From: Labrys sp. KNU-23
GTDB taxonomy: Bacteria > Pseudomonadota > Alphaproteobacteria > Rhizobiales > Labraceae
Assembly (NCBI RefSeq): GCF_008330945.1
Contig: NZ_CP043489.1
Coordinates: 4,103,501-4,167,500, forward strand
DNA length: 64,000 nucleotides
Direction: 5' to 3'
Position numbers and translations under genes: made by a program. The stretch's first letter is position 1. Each line of letters opens with the position of its first letter. This document shows, piece by piece, positions 16,747 to 25,017 of the stretch. The notes beneath the pieces are model-generated. The model searched no databases, had not been told where the DNA came from, and worked only from the letters and a program-made list of their open reading frames with translations.

Positions 16747-17640
16747 TCAGGGGCGCTGCGGCTGGCCGATGATCGCGAGCCGGAGACGCGACGAAATCAC
16801 GTCGATGATGGCGACGGTGACCAGGATCATGAAGATCAGCACGCCCAAGGGCGGCAGGTCGAGCACGCGCAGCAATTCGGCGAGATATTGGCCGACGCCG
16901 CCGGCGCCGACGATGCCGATGATGGTCGCCGAGCGCACATTGGATTCGAAGAAATAGAGCACCTGGCTCGCCATGACCGGCAGGACCTGCGGGATCAGGG
17001 CGAAACGGATGCGGTGGATCCGGTTGCCGCCCGTGGAGAGAACGCCTTCGCTCGCCTTGTTGTCGGTGGTCTCGATGGCTTCCGAGAACAGCTTGCCGAA
17101 GGCGCCGAAGTCCACGCAGATGATGGCGAGCACGCCGGCGAAGGGACCGAGGCCGACGACGCCGACCCAGACCAGCGCCCAGATCAGCGCGTCGACGGAA
17201 CGGATCACATCGAGACCGCGGCGCACAGCGAACCGGACGAAGACATTGGGAATGACGTTGCGGGCCGCCAGGAAGGCCACAGGCGCGGCCAGCACGGCCG
17301 CGGTGAGCGTGCCGGCGAAGGCGATGGCGAGTGTTTCGGCGAGGGCTTCGACGAAGAACCAGAATTTGCCTTCGTCATTGGGCGGGAACATCTGCACCAC
17401 GAAGGTGCCGAGCCGCGAAAGACCCGAGAAGAACCGGTCTGGCGTGACCTCGAGCCGGATCATGGCGACGGCGGCAAGGGCGAGCAGGACGGCTATCACG
17501 CTGCCCGCCAGGAAGCGCGTCCGCCAGGAGGTTTCGAAATGCTCCCGATGGCGGGCCGCCACGGAGGCGAGCCTTTCGGGGCCGAGGGGGGCGAGGGGGC
17601 TTGCCGAACGCGGTGCTGCGCCCTTGATGCCGTTGTTCAT
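16747..17640 (-). CDS. phnE: Phosphonate ABC transporter permease PhnE (second copy)
   Basis: This membrane subunit of the phosphonate importer has 297 residues. The start MNNGIKGAAP (17640) overlaps the first permease by 4 bases. Several hydrophobic helices are seen from residue 45 onward, and the binding-protein-dependent loop appears as EAIETTDNKASEGVLSTGGNRIHRIRFALIPQVLP, which contacts the PhnC ATPase. With the upstream permease it probably forms a heterodimeric channel. It ends the phnCDEE operon. Confidence 0.93.
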   Translation of the reverse strand: MNNGIKGAAPRSASPLAPLGPERLASVAARHREHFETSWRTRFLAGSVIAVLLALAAVAMIRLEVTPDRFFSGLSRLGTFVVQMFPPNDEGKFWFFVEALAETLAIAFAGTLTAAVLAAPVAFLAARNVIPNVFVRFAVRRGLDVIRSVDALIWALVWVGVVGLGPFAGVLAIICVDFGAFGKLFSEAIETTDNKASEGVLSTGGNRIHRIRFALIPQVLPVMASQVLYFFESNVRSATIIGIVGAGGVGQYLAELLRVLDLPPLGVLIFMILVTVAIIDVISSRLRLAIIGQPQRP

Positions 17641-18518
17641 GGTGTCGCCTCCTGACCGATCAGGCGATGGCGCAGCTTTTCGGTGGCGAAGTCGATGACG
17701 AAGACGGTGACGATGATCATCAAAAGAATGGCGCTGACGTCGGCATAGGCGAAGGTGCGGATCGCCACCAGGAGTTCCTGGCCGATGCCGCCGACGCCGA
17801 TGAAACCCATCACGCCGGCCTCCCTCACATTGATCTCGAAGCGGAGCAGGGAATAGGAGGCGAAGTTCGGCAGGGTCTGGGGCAGCACGGCAAAGCGTAT
17901 GCTCTCCAGCCAGGAACCGCCGGTGGCGACCGTGCCCTCGACCGGCTTCATGTCGGCATTCTCGACCACTTCGGCAAACAGCTTGCCGAGCGCGCCCATG
18001 GTGTGGATGGCGAGCGCCAGCGCGCCGGCCATCGGCCCGGACTTGAAGGCGATCAGGAAGATCATGGCGAAGACGATGGTCGGTACCGTGCGGCAGAATT
18101 CGAGCCAACGTCGCACCAAGGCACGCAGAAGCCGGCTACGCGTCAGGTTTGCGGCTGCCATGAAACACAGGACGAAAGCGCCGAGCACGCCGAGCAGAGT
18201 GCCGAGATAGGCGACGAGCAGGGTGTCGCCGAGCAGCACCAGCCACTTGCCGAAACCCCAGTACCAGTCCCTGACGTCGCCGACGAAGTTGCCCAGGCTG
18301 AGAGGAGGGGCAATGCGGCTGAAGAAGGAGGTGAAGTTGCCGATATGCGTCCATAGGAAGCCCGGCCGGATCGAGGCCACATGCGCCGACAGGGCGTACA
18401 GGGCGATGCCGACCGCAACGGCGAGCCAGATCCGCCGCCTCCTGGCGGCAATGGTTGCCTGATAGGCCTTCAGCAAGGCCCGGGCCTGCGCTTCCGGCAG
18501 GCTATTGATAGCCGGCAA
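17637..18518 (-). CDS. phnE: Phosphonate ABC transporter permease PhnE (first copy)
   Basis: The protein is the paired inner-membrane permease of the phosphonate importer. I chose the TTG at 18518 because a perfect AGGAGG (18532-18527) stands 8 bases upstream; an in-frame TTG at 18557 has no such site. This gives 293 residues. About six hydrophobic segments are seen, and the EAA-type loop reads EVVENADMKPVEGTVATGGSWLESIRFAVLPQTLP. It is separated from phnD by a strong hairpin and overlaps the next permease by 4 bases. Confidence 0.92.
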   Translation of the reverse strand: MPAINSLPEAQARALLKAYQATIAARRRRIWLAVAVGIALYALSAHVASIRPGFLWTHIGNFTSFFSRIAPPLSLGNFVGDVRDWYWGFGKWLVLLGDTLLVAYLGTLLGVLGAFVLCFMAAANLTRSRLLRALVRRWLEFCRTVPTIVFAMIFLIAFKSGPMAGALALAIHTMGALGKLFAEVVENADMKPVEGTVATGGSWLESIRFAVLPQTLPNFASYSLLRFEINVREAGVMGFIGVGGIGQELLVAIRTFAYADVSAILLMIIVTVFVIDFATEKLRHRLIGQEATP

Positions 18519-18575
18519 TATTATATCCTCCTGCCAAGTCGAGCGAGCGCGGTCCAAGGCGAAATCCGTCTGCGC

Positions 18576-18607
18576 AAAGGGCGCGCACCTTGCGGTACGC
18601 GCCCTTT
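18576..18607 (-). terminator. Intercistronic hairpin between phnD and phnE
   Basis: AAAGGGCGCG (18576-18585) and CGCGCCCTTT (18598-18607) are perfect 10-bp arms with a 12-base loop, 20 bases after the phnD stop. No long T run follows, so it more likely gives partial termination or protects the binding-protein message than ends the operon. Confidence 0.6.
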
Positions 18608-18626
18608 CTTTCGGTCGTGCCTGGCT

Positions 18627-19559
18627 TTACTGGGTCTTGCGGAGTGCGTCGTTGAACTTCACCATGTCGACGATCGGCTGATATTCCTTGGCGCTGATCG
18701 CCGTGAGTTCGAGATCCTTGCCATCGGAAAGCTTGTCGAAATTGGCCTTGTCGTTCTTGGCGTAGTCGATCAGGGCGGCGCCGATCTTCTTCTTCAGATC
18801 GTCGGGCAGCGAGGCGAGCACCGTATAGGGGCCTTCAGGCAGGAAGGGCGTCTTGTAGATGACGCGGAAATCGGCCTTGGTCATCGCGGTGCCGTCATCC
18901 TTCTTGAGGATGCCGCGGCTGAGCATGCGGGTCAGGTTGGAATCGTCTTCCGAGTTCCAGCTGTTGGCGGCGGCGTCGGCGGTACCCTGGGCAAGGGCCA
19001 GCACGGCATTGTCGTGGCTGCCGGCGAAGACGACGGACGAAAAGAACTTGTCGACGTCGATGCCCTGGCTGTGCAGGCCGAAGCGCGGTGCGTTGTTGCC
19101 GGAAGTCGAGTTCGGGTCGACGAGGGCGAGCTTCTTGCCCTTGAGGTCCTCGATGGTCTTGTAGGGGCTGTCAGCCTTCACATAGATCACCGAATAATAG
19201 CCGGTGAGGCCGTTGTTATGGCGGGGAACGGCGACCGGCTCGGTGGCGACGCCGGTGATGATGGCGCGGGCATAGGAGGCCGGGCCATACCAGGCGATCT
19301 GAGCAAAGCCGGCGCGCTGGGCTTCGATCACGGCGGCGTAGTCGTTGGCGATGTTGAGCTTGACCGGTACGCCGACCTGCTTGGCGATGTAGTCGGCCAG
19401 CGGCTGGTAGCGGTCATTGGTGGTGGAGGCGTTCTCGGCCGGAATGACGGCAAGCGTCAATTCGGGATACTGGGCCTTCCAGTCCTCGGCCTGGGCAGTA
19501 CCGGCGGCAAAGCTCATGGCTGCTGCGGCAAGGCCGAGCAGCGTGCGGCGCGAAAGCAT
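18627..19559 (-). CDS. phnD: Phosphonate ABC transporter substrate-binding protein PhnD
   Basis: This periplasmic phosphonate-binding protein delivers ligand to the PhnE permeases. It has 310 residues with a cleavable signal (MLSRRTLLGLAAAAMSFAAGTAQA; the twin arginine suggests Tat or Sec export). The ligand-binding segment WYGPASYARA, the DPNSTSGNNAPR loop and the SHDNAVLALAQGTADAAA region are typical of PhnD. It follows phnC by 67 bases. Confidence 0.95.
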   Translation of the reverse strand: MLSRRTLLGLAAAAMSFAAGTAQAEDWKAQYPELTLAVIPAENASTTNDRYQPLADYIAKQVGVPVKLNIANDYAAVIEAQRAGFAQIAWYGPASYARAIITGVATEPVAVPRHNNGLTGYYSVIYVKADSPYKTIEDLKGKKLALVDPNSTSGNNAPRFGLHSQGIDVDKFFSSVVFAGSHDNAVLALAQGTADAAANSWNSEDDSNLTRMLSRGILKKDDGTAMTKADFRVIYKTPFLPEGPYTVLASLPDDLKKKIGAALIDYAKNDKANFDKLSDGKDLELTAISAKEYQPIVDMVKFNDALRKTQ

Positions 19560-19619
19560 AGGTCTCTCCTGTCGGAAATATCGTGTTCTTATGGCTCTTG
19601 AAGATGCGCAGCCGGCCTG

Positions 19620-20444
19620 TCAGGCCGCGACGCTGGCAGGGCGAGCCAAGCCTGCCGAACTTGTGCCGCCTGCCCATTTGGCGTCGGCATCGGCGTCCAT
19701 GACTTCGCCGGCCTCGAGGCCGTAGAGGTCGCGCGCCGCGTCGGCGGTGAGCATGGCGGGGGCGCCGTCGAACACCACCCGGCCGGCGGACATGCCGATC
19801 AGGCGGTCGCAATAGCCGCGGGCGAGATCGAGCGAATGAAGGTTGCAGATCACCGTGATGCCGAAATGCTTGTTGATGCGCAGCAGCGCATCCATCACGA
19901 CCTTGGTGTTGCGCGGATCGAGCGAGGCGATGGGCTCGTCGGCCAGGATGATCGAGGGCTCCTGCACCAGGGCGCGTGCGATCGCCACCCGCTGCTGCTG
20001 GCCGCCGGACAGGCTGTCGGCACGCTGGCCGGCGAGATTGGCGATGTCGAACTGCTCCAGCGCGGCGAGCGCCATGGCCTTGTCCTCGAGGCCCCAGAGC
20101 TGCAGCACGGCACTGGCGGTCGAGACCTTGTTGAGGCGGCCCATCAGCACATTGGTGAGGACGTCGAGGCGGCCGATCAGGTTGAACTGCTGGAAGATCA
20201 TGGCGCAGCGCGCACGCCAGTCGCGCAGGGCCTGGCCGCGCAAAGCCGTGACATCGATGCCGTCGAAGGAGATCGTGCCTTCGCTCGGATCGACGAGGCG
20301 GTTCAGCATGCGCAGCAATGTCGACTTGCCTGCGCCCGAACGCCCGATCACGCCGATGAAGGCGCCGGGCGCGATTTCCAGATTGACGTCGGCGACGGCC
20401 GCCTTGCCGCCGAAGCGCCTGGAAACTCCTTTGATCGCCAGCAT
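19620..20444 (-). CDS. phnC: Phosphonate ABC transporter ATP-binding protein PhnC
   Basis: PhnC is the ATPase subunit of the phosphonate importer. The 274-residue protein has Walker A GRSGAGKSTLLRM (about residues 34-46), signature LSGGQQQRVAIARAL, Walker B IILADEPIASLDP and a His-loop NLHSLDLA. ATG 20444 is preceded by GAGAAGGAT. It is the first gene of phnC-D-E-E and lies 48 bases downstream of a Pho-box-like repeat. Confidence 0.95.
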   Translation of the reverse strand: MLAIKGVSRRFGGKAAVADVNLEIAPGAFIGVIGRSGAGKSTLLRMLNRLVDPSEGTISFDGIDVTALRGQALRDWRARCAMIFQQFNLIGRLDVLTNVLMGRLNKVSTASAVLQLWGLEDKAMALAALEQFDIANLAGQRADSLSGGQQQRVAIARALVQEPSIILADEPIASLDPRNTKVVMDALLRINKHFGITVICNLHSLDLARGYCDRLIGMSAGRVVFDGAPAMLTADAARDLYGLEAGEVMDADADAKWAGGTSSAGLARPASVAA

Positions 20445-20491
20445 GAACAGATCCTTCTCGTGCAGGTTTCCGAAGTCGGTAACCCCGGGCC

Positions 20492-20509
20492 ATTACAGAG
20501 GGATGGCAG
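20492..20509 (-). promoter_or_regulatory. Pho-box-like site before phnC
   Basis: On the minus strand CTGCCAT-CCCT-CTGTAAT are two 7-base half sites spaced by 4, each matching the PhoB consensus CTGTCAT at 6 of 7 positions. The site lies 48 bases upstream of phnC and also in the divergent region before the hexapeptide transferase. Confidence 0.65.
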
Positions 20510-20647
20510 TTCAATGATGTTTCGGTGACGATCCCCCGCGGATTTCGCGGGCCATTGCGACAGACCGGACGCTTCGGCGGCTTCTTGTCACGCGGCTGTC
20601 GCAGCGGAGTGGGAAGCAGGGCCTTTCCATCACCGTTGGACGGTCCG

Positions 20648-21292
20648 TTGCCCAAACTCAGCTTGACGCCCCTCGTCGACCCGACGGCTTCGATTTCCGC
20701 AAGCCGGCTCGGGCGCTACACCGAAGTCGGTCCCCGCACCAGCCTGCATGAGGTCGAACTCGGCGACTATTCCTATGTCGTCAACGATTCGGACATTGCC
20801 TACAGCCATATCGGGCGTTTCGTGTCGATCGCGGCCCATACGCGCATCAATCCGGGCAATCATCCGATGGATCGCGCGAGCCAGAGCCATTTCAGCTATC
20901 GCGCCTCGGCCTATTTCGAAGGCGAGGGCGACGAGGACGACTTCTTTGCCTGGCGCAGGCAGCATGACGTCCATATCGGCCATGACGTCTGGATCGGCCA
21001 TGGCGCGATCGTGCTGCCGGGTCGCCGTATCGGCACTGGCGCCGTGGTGGGGGCCGGCGCCGTGATCACCCGCGACGTGGAAGCCTATACCATCGTTGCG
21101 GGCAATCCGGCGCGGCCGATCCGTCGTCGCTTCGCGGAAGCGGTTGCCGAGCGCCTGCAGGCCTTGGCCTGGTGGAATTGGCCGCACGAAACCCTGCGAG
21201 CCGCTTTGCCGGACTTCCGCAGGCTCCCAGTCGAGGCCTTCCTCGACAAATACCAGGCTCTTGCCGTTGAGGGCCTAATCGGTCCATCCTGA
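20648..21292 (+). CDS. Phosphonate-metabolism-associated hexapeptide-repeat transferase
   Basis: The protein folds as a left-handed beta helix: the repeated hexads (HDVHIGHDVWIGHGAIVLPGRRIGTGAVVGAGAVITRDV) are clear, and the product resembles chloramphenicol/streptogramin-type acetyltransferases. A member family is known next to phn genes in many proteobacteria, with unproven function; acetylation of an aminophosphonate is a reasonable guess. I chose TTG 20648 (MPKLSLTPLVDPTA) from family N-termini, giving 214 residues; a GTG at 20525 would add 41 residues. It diverges from phnC. Confidence 0.82.
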   Translation: MPKLSLTPLVDPTASISASRLGRYTEVGPRTSLHEVELGDYSYVVNDSDIAYSHIGRFVSIAAHTRINPGNHPMDRASQSHFSYRASAYFEGEGDEDDFFAWRRQHDVHIGHDVWIGHGAIVLPGRRIGTGAVVGAGAVITRDVEAYTIVAGNPARPIRRRFAEAVAERLQALAWWNWPHETLRAALPDFRRLPVEAFLDKYQALAVEGLIGPS

Positions 21293-21296
21293 GGGC

Positions 21297-21755
21297 ATGG
21301 CTGATACCTTGCTCCATTTCGAAGATTTCCCGGTCGGCGAGATTGCCACCTACGGCTCGTACAGGCTGACACGCGAGGCCATCCTGGCTTTTGCCAGGGA
21401 ATACGATCCCCAGCCGTTTCATCTCGACGACGAGGCGGCAAAAGGTACCATGCTCGGCGGGCTCGCCGCTTCGGGCTGGCACGCCTGCTGCATCTTGATG
21501 CGGCTCAACTGCGATGGCTTCATGCTCAACTCCACCTCGATGGGCGCGCCGGGCATCGACGAGGTGAAGTGGCTGGCGCCGCTCCGCCCGGATGTCACGC
21601 TGAGCGTTCGCCGCACGGTCCTGGAAGCGCGCGCTTCCAAGAGCCGCCCCGAGATGGGCCTGGTGAAGTTCCTGTTCGAATTGGTGGCGGACGGCAAGAC
21701 GGTGGTGACCACCCAGACCGGTTCCATCATGTTCGGCCGGAGGCAGGCGGCATGA
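21297..21755 (+). CDS. MaoC family dehydratase (first of pair)
   Basis: A 152-residue single hot-dog domain with the MaoC/R-hydratase segment FAREYDPQPFHLDDEAA (Asp/His of the active-site region) and GLAASGWHACCILMRL. Such proteins hydrate enoyl-CoAs or related acyl-thioesters. The stop overlaps the start of the next MaoC gene by 4 bases, so the two are co-translated and may form a heterodimer. It lies 4 bases after the hexapeptide transferase. A link to phosphonate use is positional only. Confidence 0.88.
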   Translation: MADTLLHFEDFPVGEIATYGSYRLTREAILAFAREYDPQPFHLDDEAAKGTMLGGLAASGWHACCILMRLNCDGFMLNSTSMGAPGIDEVKWLAPLRPDVTLSVRRTVLEARASKSRPEMGLVKFLFELVADGKTVVTTQTGSIMFGRRQAA

Positions 21756-22225
21756 AATATTTCGAGGATCTTGCCATCGGGGATACTGACGAGATCGGCG
21801 CTTTCACCTTTTCGGCTGAGAATATCAAGCGCTTTGCCACCCTCTACGATCCCCAGCCTTTTCATGTCGACGAAGCGGCTGCGGCGGACAGCCATTTCGG
21901 TGGCCTGGTGGCGTCGGGCTGGCAGGTTGCCGCAGTCTGGATGAAGCTCCTGGTGGCGCATCAGGAGGTCGAGATCATCAGGGCGCGTCAGCTCGGCAAG
22001 CCGGTAGTCAAGCTCGGCCCGTCGCCGGGCTTCCGCAACATGGTCTGGGCCAGGCCGGTGCGCGCCGGCGATACGCTGCGCTACAGCGTGGAGATCACGG
22101 GCAAGAAGGAAAGCGCCTCCCGTCCCGAATGGGGCATCGTCTCCATGCTGAGCTCGGCGCTCAACCAGCATGGCGAGCAGGCTTTCCGCTTCGAGGGCAC
22201 GGTGTTTTGGGAAAGGCGGGGATGA
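21752..22225 (+). CDS. MaoC family dehydratase (second of pair)
   Basis: A second 157-residue hot-dog protein with FATLYDPQPFHVDEAAAADSHFGGLVASGW, the family active-site signature with Asp and His. The start MKYFEDLAIGD at 21752 overlaps the preceding gene by ATGA. The two paralogues differ through most of their length, so the pair looks old rather than a recent duplication. Substrate unknown; acyl-CoA hydration is the general family role. Confidence 0.88.
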   Translation: MKYFEDLAIGDTDEIGAFTFSAENIKRFATLYDPQPFHVDEAAAADSHFGGLVASGWQVAAVWMKLLVAHQEVEIIRARQLGKPVVKLGPSPGFRNMVWARPVRAGDTLRYSVEITGKKESASRPEWGIVSMLSSALNQHGEQAFRFEGTVFWERRG

Positions 22226-22436
22226 GGCGTCTCGGTGTACCGGTCGTCAACCGGCATTGAAGGAGCTGACGCCATCAGCCTTGTCGCATATTTGCTCGAA
22301 CCCTGTCGATCGGGCTCAATGGACATGCCTTAGCCAGGCCGGGAGGTAAGACTTGGCGAGGCGATCAGCTGGGGCTCCGAAAAGAGCAGAGGGGTTTCTC
22401 CCACCCTCCCAGCACCAGCGCCAAGACGTGGCGCGA
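22226..22436. other. Intergenic between convergent genes, nothing recognised
   Basis: The 211 bases between the MaoC pair and btaB contain no ORF with coding character and no strong hairpin. Confidence 0.5.
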
Positions 22437-23099
22437 TCAGGAGATCGGCTTGCTCGGTTTCCGTTCCAGTTCCGCATAGAACGCGTAGCCGCGGTAGAGG
22501 TCCTTGGCTCGGAGCTGCAAGCCCTCGCGGCTTGCGAGATCCGCCAGTGCTGCGGGCAGTGCGGCGATCGGATGGACGTGGAAGCGCGCCAGCCAGGCAA
22601 AGAGCACCCGCTTGAACCAGCTCGGCAGGCCCACCTGCTGGCCGAAATCCACGATGAGAAGGCGACCGCCCGGCTCCAAGGCTGAAACGGCCCGTTGCAG
22701 CACGGCGTGCCAATCGGGGATCATCGACAGCGTGTAGGAGATATAGATGCGCTCGAAACCCTTGCGCCCGAATTGCTCGGGCGAGAAACGGGTGGCATCG
22801 GCCTGGGCCACCGCGACGCGGGCCAGTCCCTTGCGGTCGAGTGAGCCTCGTGCCGTTTCGAGCATTGCCGTCGAGATGTCGAAGCCGGAGAGCGGCGTGG
22901 CCGGATAGCGCCGGGCCACGGCGATGAGGTTGCGGCCGGTGCCGCAGCCGATTTCGAGAATGGCATCGCCGGTGGCCGGTTGCAGCGAGGCGATCAGGCG
23001 GTCCCGGCCAAGCAGGTAATATTTGCGCGTGAGATCATAGATGTAGCGCTGGTGGCGATAGATCCGGTTCATCGCCGCCGCAGCATCGTCCGTCTGCAT
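22437..23099 (-). CDS. btaB: Betaine lipid N-methyltransferase BtaB
   Basis: BtaB methylates diacylglycerylhomoserine three times with S-adenosylmethionine to give the betaine lipid DGTS. The class I methyltransferase motif I appears as AILEIGCGTGRNLIAVA and a post-I acidic loop as GFDIS. The start MQTDDAAAAMNRIYRHQRYIYD (23099) gives 220 residues; the frame open to 23315 merely reads into btaA. It follows btaA by 8 bases, an operon. Confidence 0.93.
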   Translation of the reverse strand: MQTDDAAAAMNRIYRHQRYIYDLTRKYYLLGRDRLIASLQPATGDAILEIGCGTGRNLIAVARRYPATPLSGFDISTAMLETARGSLDRKGLARVAVAQADATRFSPEQFGRKGFERIYISYTLSMIPDWHAVLQRAVSALEPGGRLLIVDFGQQVGLPSWFKRVLFAWLARFHVHPIAALPAALADLASREGLQLRAKDLYRGYAFYAELERKPSKPIS

Positions 23100-23107
23100 C
23101 CCGATGC

Positions 23108-24379
23108 TCAATGGAGGGCTCGCAGTTCGTAGAGATGAAAGCCGCCATAGATCGCGGAGCGGTCGCGCGCAGTCCAGGCCCGGCAGCGCTCGCGGTCGTA
23201 GGACCAGCGAGCCAGCAGGTCGGCTGGGATGCGACCGGGAAGCAGGCTCTCCTCGGCGGCGGTGCGGAAGATCACGCGGGCACCGGGACGGGCCGTGCGG
23301 GTGATCTCGCTCCACAGCTGGGTGAGGATGACATCGGTCATCCAGTCCTGAGCATCGAGCAGCACATAGGCGTCAAGGCTGGCTGCCGGCTGGGCCTTGA
23401 GGTGGTCGATCAAATTGACGTGGCGGACATCGATGCGATCGGCACGGCCGCGCACGGCTTCATAGGCGGCCTGCTCGAGATAGGGCGGCACCGGCCCGTC
23501 GCCTTCCGGCTTGTAGCCGCGGCCGAAGGCCTGCCAGGCGAAATAATTGTCCTTGAGGTCGAAGTCGCAGGCGAGACGCTCCAGCCTCTCGCGCAGCACG
23601 TCGGCAATGCCTTCCCCGTCTGCGGCCGCCCCGGCCAGGGCGTCATATTGCTCGGGCGGAATGCCCAGGCCATAAAGCGAGGCCCGCCGGCGCGTGAGCC
23701 ATTTGATATGCGGACGGTCGAACAGGGGGGCGATGCGCTCGTCGAAGACCCGGCGCTGTTCGGCGAGGTCGCGCGCCGCCAGCAGGTCGGCCGGATCGAT
23801 GCGATGCAGCCGCCCGATCAGATGCCCCAAGCCGATGAAGCGGCCGAGCAGGCCATAGCGGTAGAGGTTCTTGCCGAAATAGCCGATACGGCGGCGGCCG
23901 AGCAGGTCGCGGCCATCCCAGTAGGCCCGCGTCTCCGCATCGAGATGGGGACGAAGCGCCGTTTCATAGGCCTGAATATTGCGGCGCTGGTCGGCGCGGG
24001 CGAAGAAATCGTAGAAGGCGGCATGATCCGGCAACTGCCGGGCCGCGGCGATCTTCAGGCGGTTGAGCGCGATGTGGTGGCGGTTGAGGTCGACCGCGGT
24101 GATCGAGGCCGGATCGGCCTTGAGGTAGCTCATCACGTTGCAGCCGCCGGAGGCGATGGCGACCAGCCGGTCGTCGGACTTCAGCGCCAGCGCTTCCATG
24201 TCGATCTCGGGATCTTCCCAGATCTGGGCATAGACGAGGCCGCTGAAGGCCAGGGTGAAGAGCCGATCCTGCAGGCCGCGCAACGACAGCAGTCGGTGGT
24301 GCTCCACGGCCTGCTTGACATGCCCCTGCCGCTTGGCCGGCGCTTGCGTCCCGATGCTGTTCGCATCCGTCATGCCCAT
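23108..24379 (-). CDS. btaA: S-adenosylmethionine:diacylglycerol 3-amino-3-carboxypropyl transferase BtaA
   Basis: BtaA moves the aminocarboxypropyl group of S-adenosylmethionine onto diacylglycerol, the first step of betaine-lipid synthesis. The 423-residue protein has the DUF3419-type segments FSGLVYAQIWEDPEIDMEAL, IASGGCNVMSYL and AVDLNRHHIALNRLK. It leads the btaA-btaB operon behind a Pho-box-like site. In rhizobia such lipids replace phospholipids under phosphate limitation, which fits the nearby phosphonate genes. Confidence 0.95.
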   Translation of the reverse strand: MGMTDANSIGTQAPAKRQGHVKQAVEHHRLLSLRGLQDRLFTLAFSGLVYAQIWEDPEIDMEALALKSDDRLVAIASGGCNVMSYLKADPASITAVDLNRHHIALNRLKIAAARQLPDHAAFYDFFARADQRRNIQAYETALRPHLDAETRAYWDGRDLLGRRRIGYFGKNLYRYGLLGRFIGLGHLIGRLHRIDPADLLAARDLAEQRRVFDERIAPLFDRPHIKWLTRRRASLYGLGIPPEQYDALAGAAADGEGIADVLRERLERLACDFDLKDNYFAWQAFGRGYKPEGDGPVPPYLEQAAYEAVRGRADRIDVRHVNLIDHLKAQPAASLDAYVLLDAQDWMTDVILTQLWSEITRTARPGARVIFRTAAEESLLPGRIPADLLARWSYDRERCRAWTARDRSAIYGGFHLYELRALH

Positions 24380-24433
24380 CCGCTCCTTCCCGATTCCAGG
24401 TTACGAATTGGGAATCGCGGATAAGACCTTGCG

Positions 24434-24451
24434 ATGACGGGGGCATGACAA
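24434..24451 (-). promoter_or_regulatory. Pho-box-like site before btaA
   Basis: On the minus strand TTGTCAT-GCCC-CCGTCAT are two 7-base half sites with a 4-base spacer, each 6 of 7 identical to CTGTCAT. The nearest edge is 54 bases upstream of the btaA ATG, similar to the phnC site. Confidence 0.7.
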
Positions 24452-24496
24452 CGGTCCCGCAAAGCGACGCGTCGGCGACAGCTCTTCGCGATTTCC

Positions 24497-24916
24497 TCAA
24501 TAGGCCAGCAATTTCGTCCGGCTGATGAAGAAGCCGTGCCCGTCCCGCCTGCGGCAGGTCAAGCCATCCTCGGCCGAGACGCATTTGAAGGGACCGTTCT
24601 CCCAGGTCTGGCCATAGCCAACGGTGGTTTCGCCCTCGCAGCAGAAGGGATCGCTGACATCCTTATAGAGGGCGCCCTTCCCGCTCGGCCCGAGAACGAT
24701 CCGTGCGGGCGATTGCTTATCCCTTTCGCAGCTCAGGGTCGGCAATCCTGATCCCGCGCTGGCACCATCGCTCTGCGGAATGAACTGGCAGGAAATATTG
24801 CCGCTCGGCATGGCGAAGCTCACCATCGAATCATCGGCCAGGGCAGGAGTGCTCAAAGCAGAAGGCATCAGTGCCAGCGCGAGGATGACGCAGAGGAAGA
24901 AGCGGGGCCTTTTCAT
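24497..24916 (-). CDS. Secreted DUF6636-like protein
   Basis: The 139-residue product has a clear signal peptide (MKRPRFFLCVILALALMPSA..ALA, residues 1-27) and a mature domain with MPSGNISCQF, a central GYGQTWENGPFKC and a terminal GLTCRRRDGHGFFISR. That pattern, with paired cysteines (C-C, CC, C, C), matches small exported DUF6636-type proteins of unknown function. I chose ATG 24916; the frame extends to 25021 but the signal peptide is better placed at 24916. It lies between bta and the peptide transporter without overlap. Confidence 0.72.
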   Translation of the reverse strand: MKRPRFFLCVILALALMPSALSTPALADDSMVSFAMPSGNISCQFIPQSDGASAGSGLPTLSCERDKQSPARIVLGPSGKGALYKDVSDPFCCEGETTVGYGQTWENGPFKCVSAEDGLTCRRRDGHGFFISRTKLLAY

Positions 24917-25017
24917 CGAACGGTTCCATTGCAAAGTAGGACGAAGAACCATGCCAGCAAGCGTGATCATGCGGCGTTTCCCAGGATACCCACCAGACGC
25001 GTATCTTGTCACCTTGG

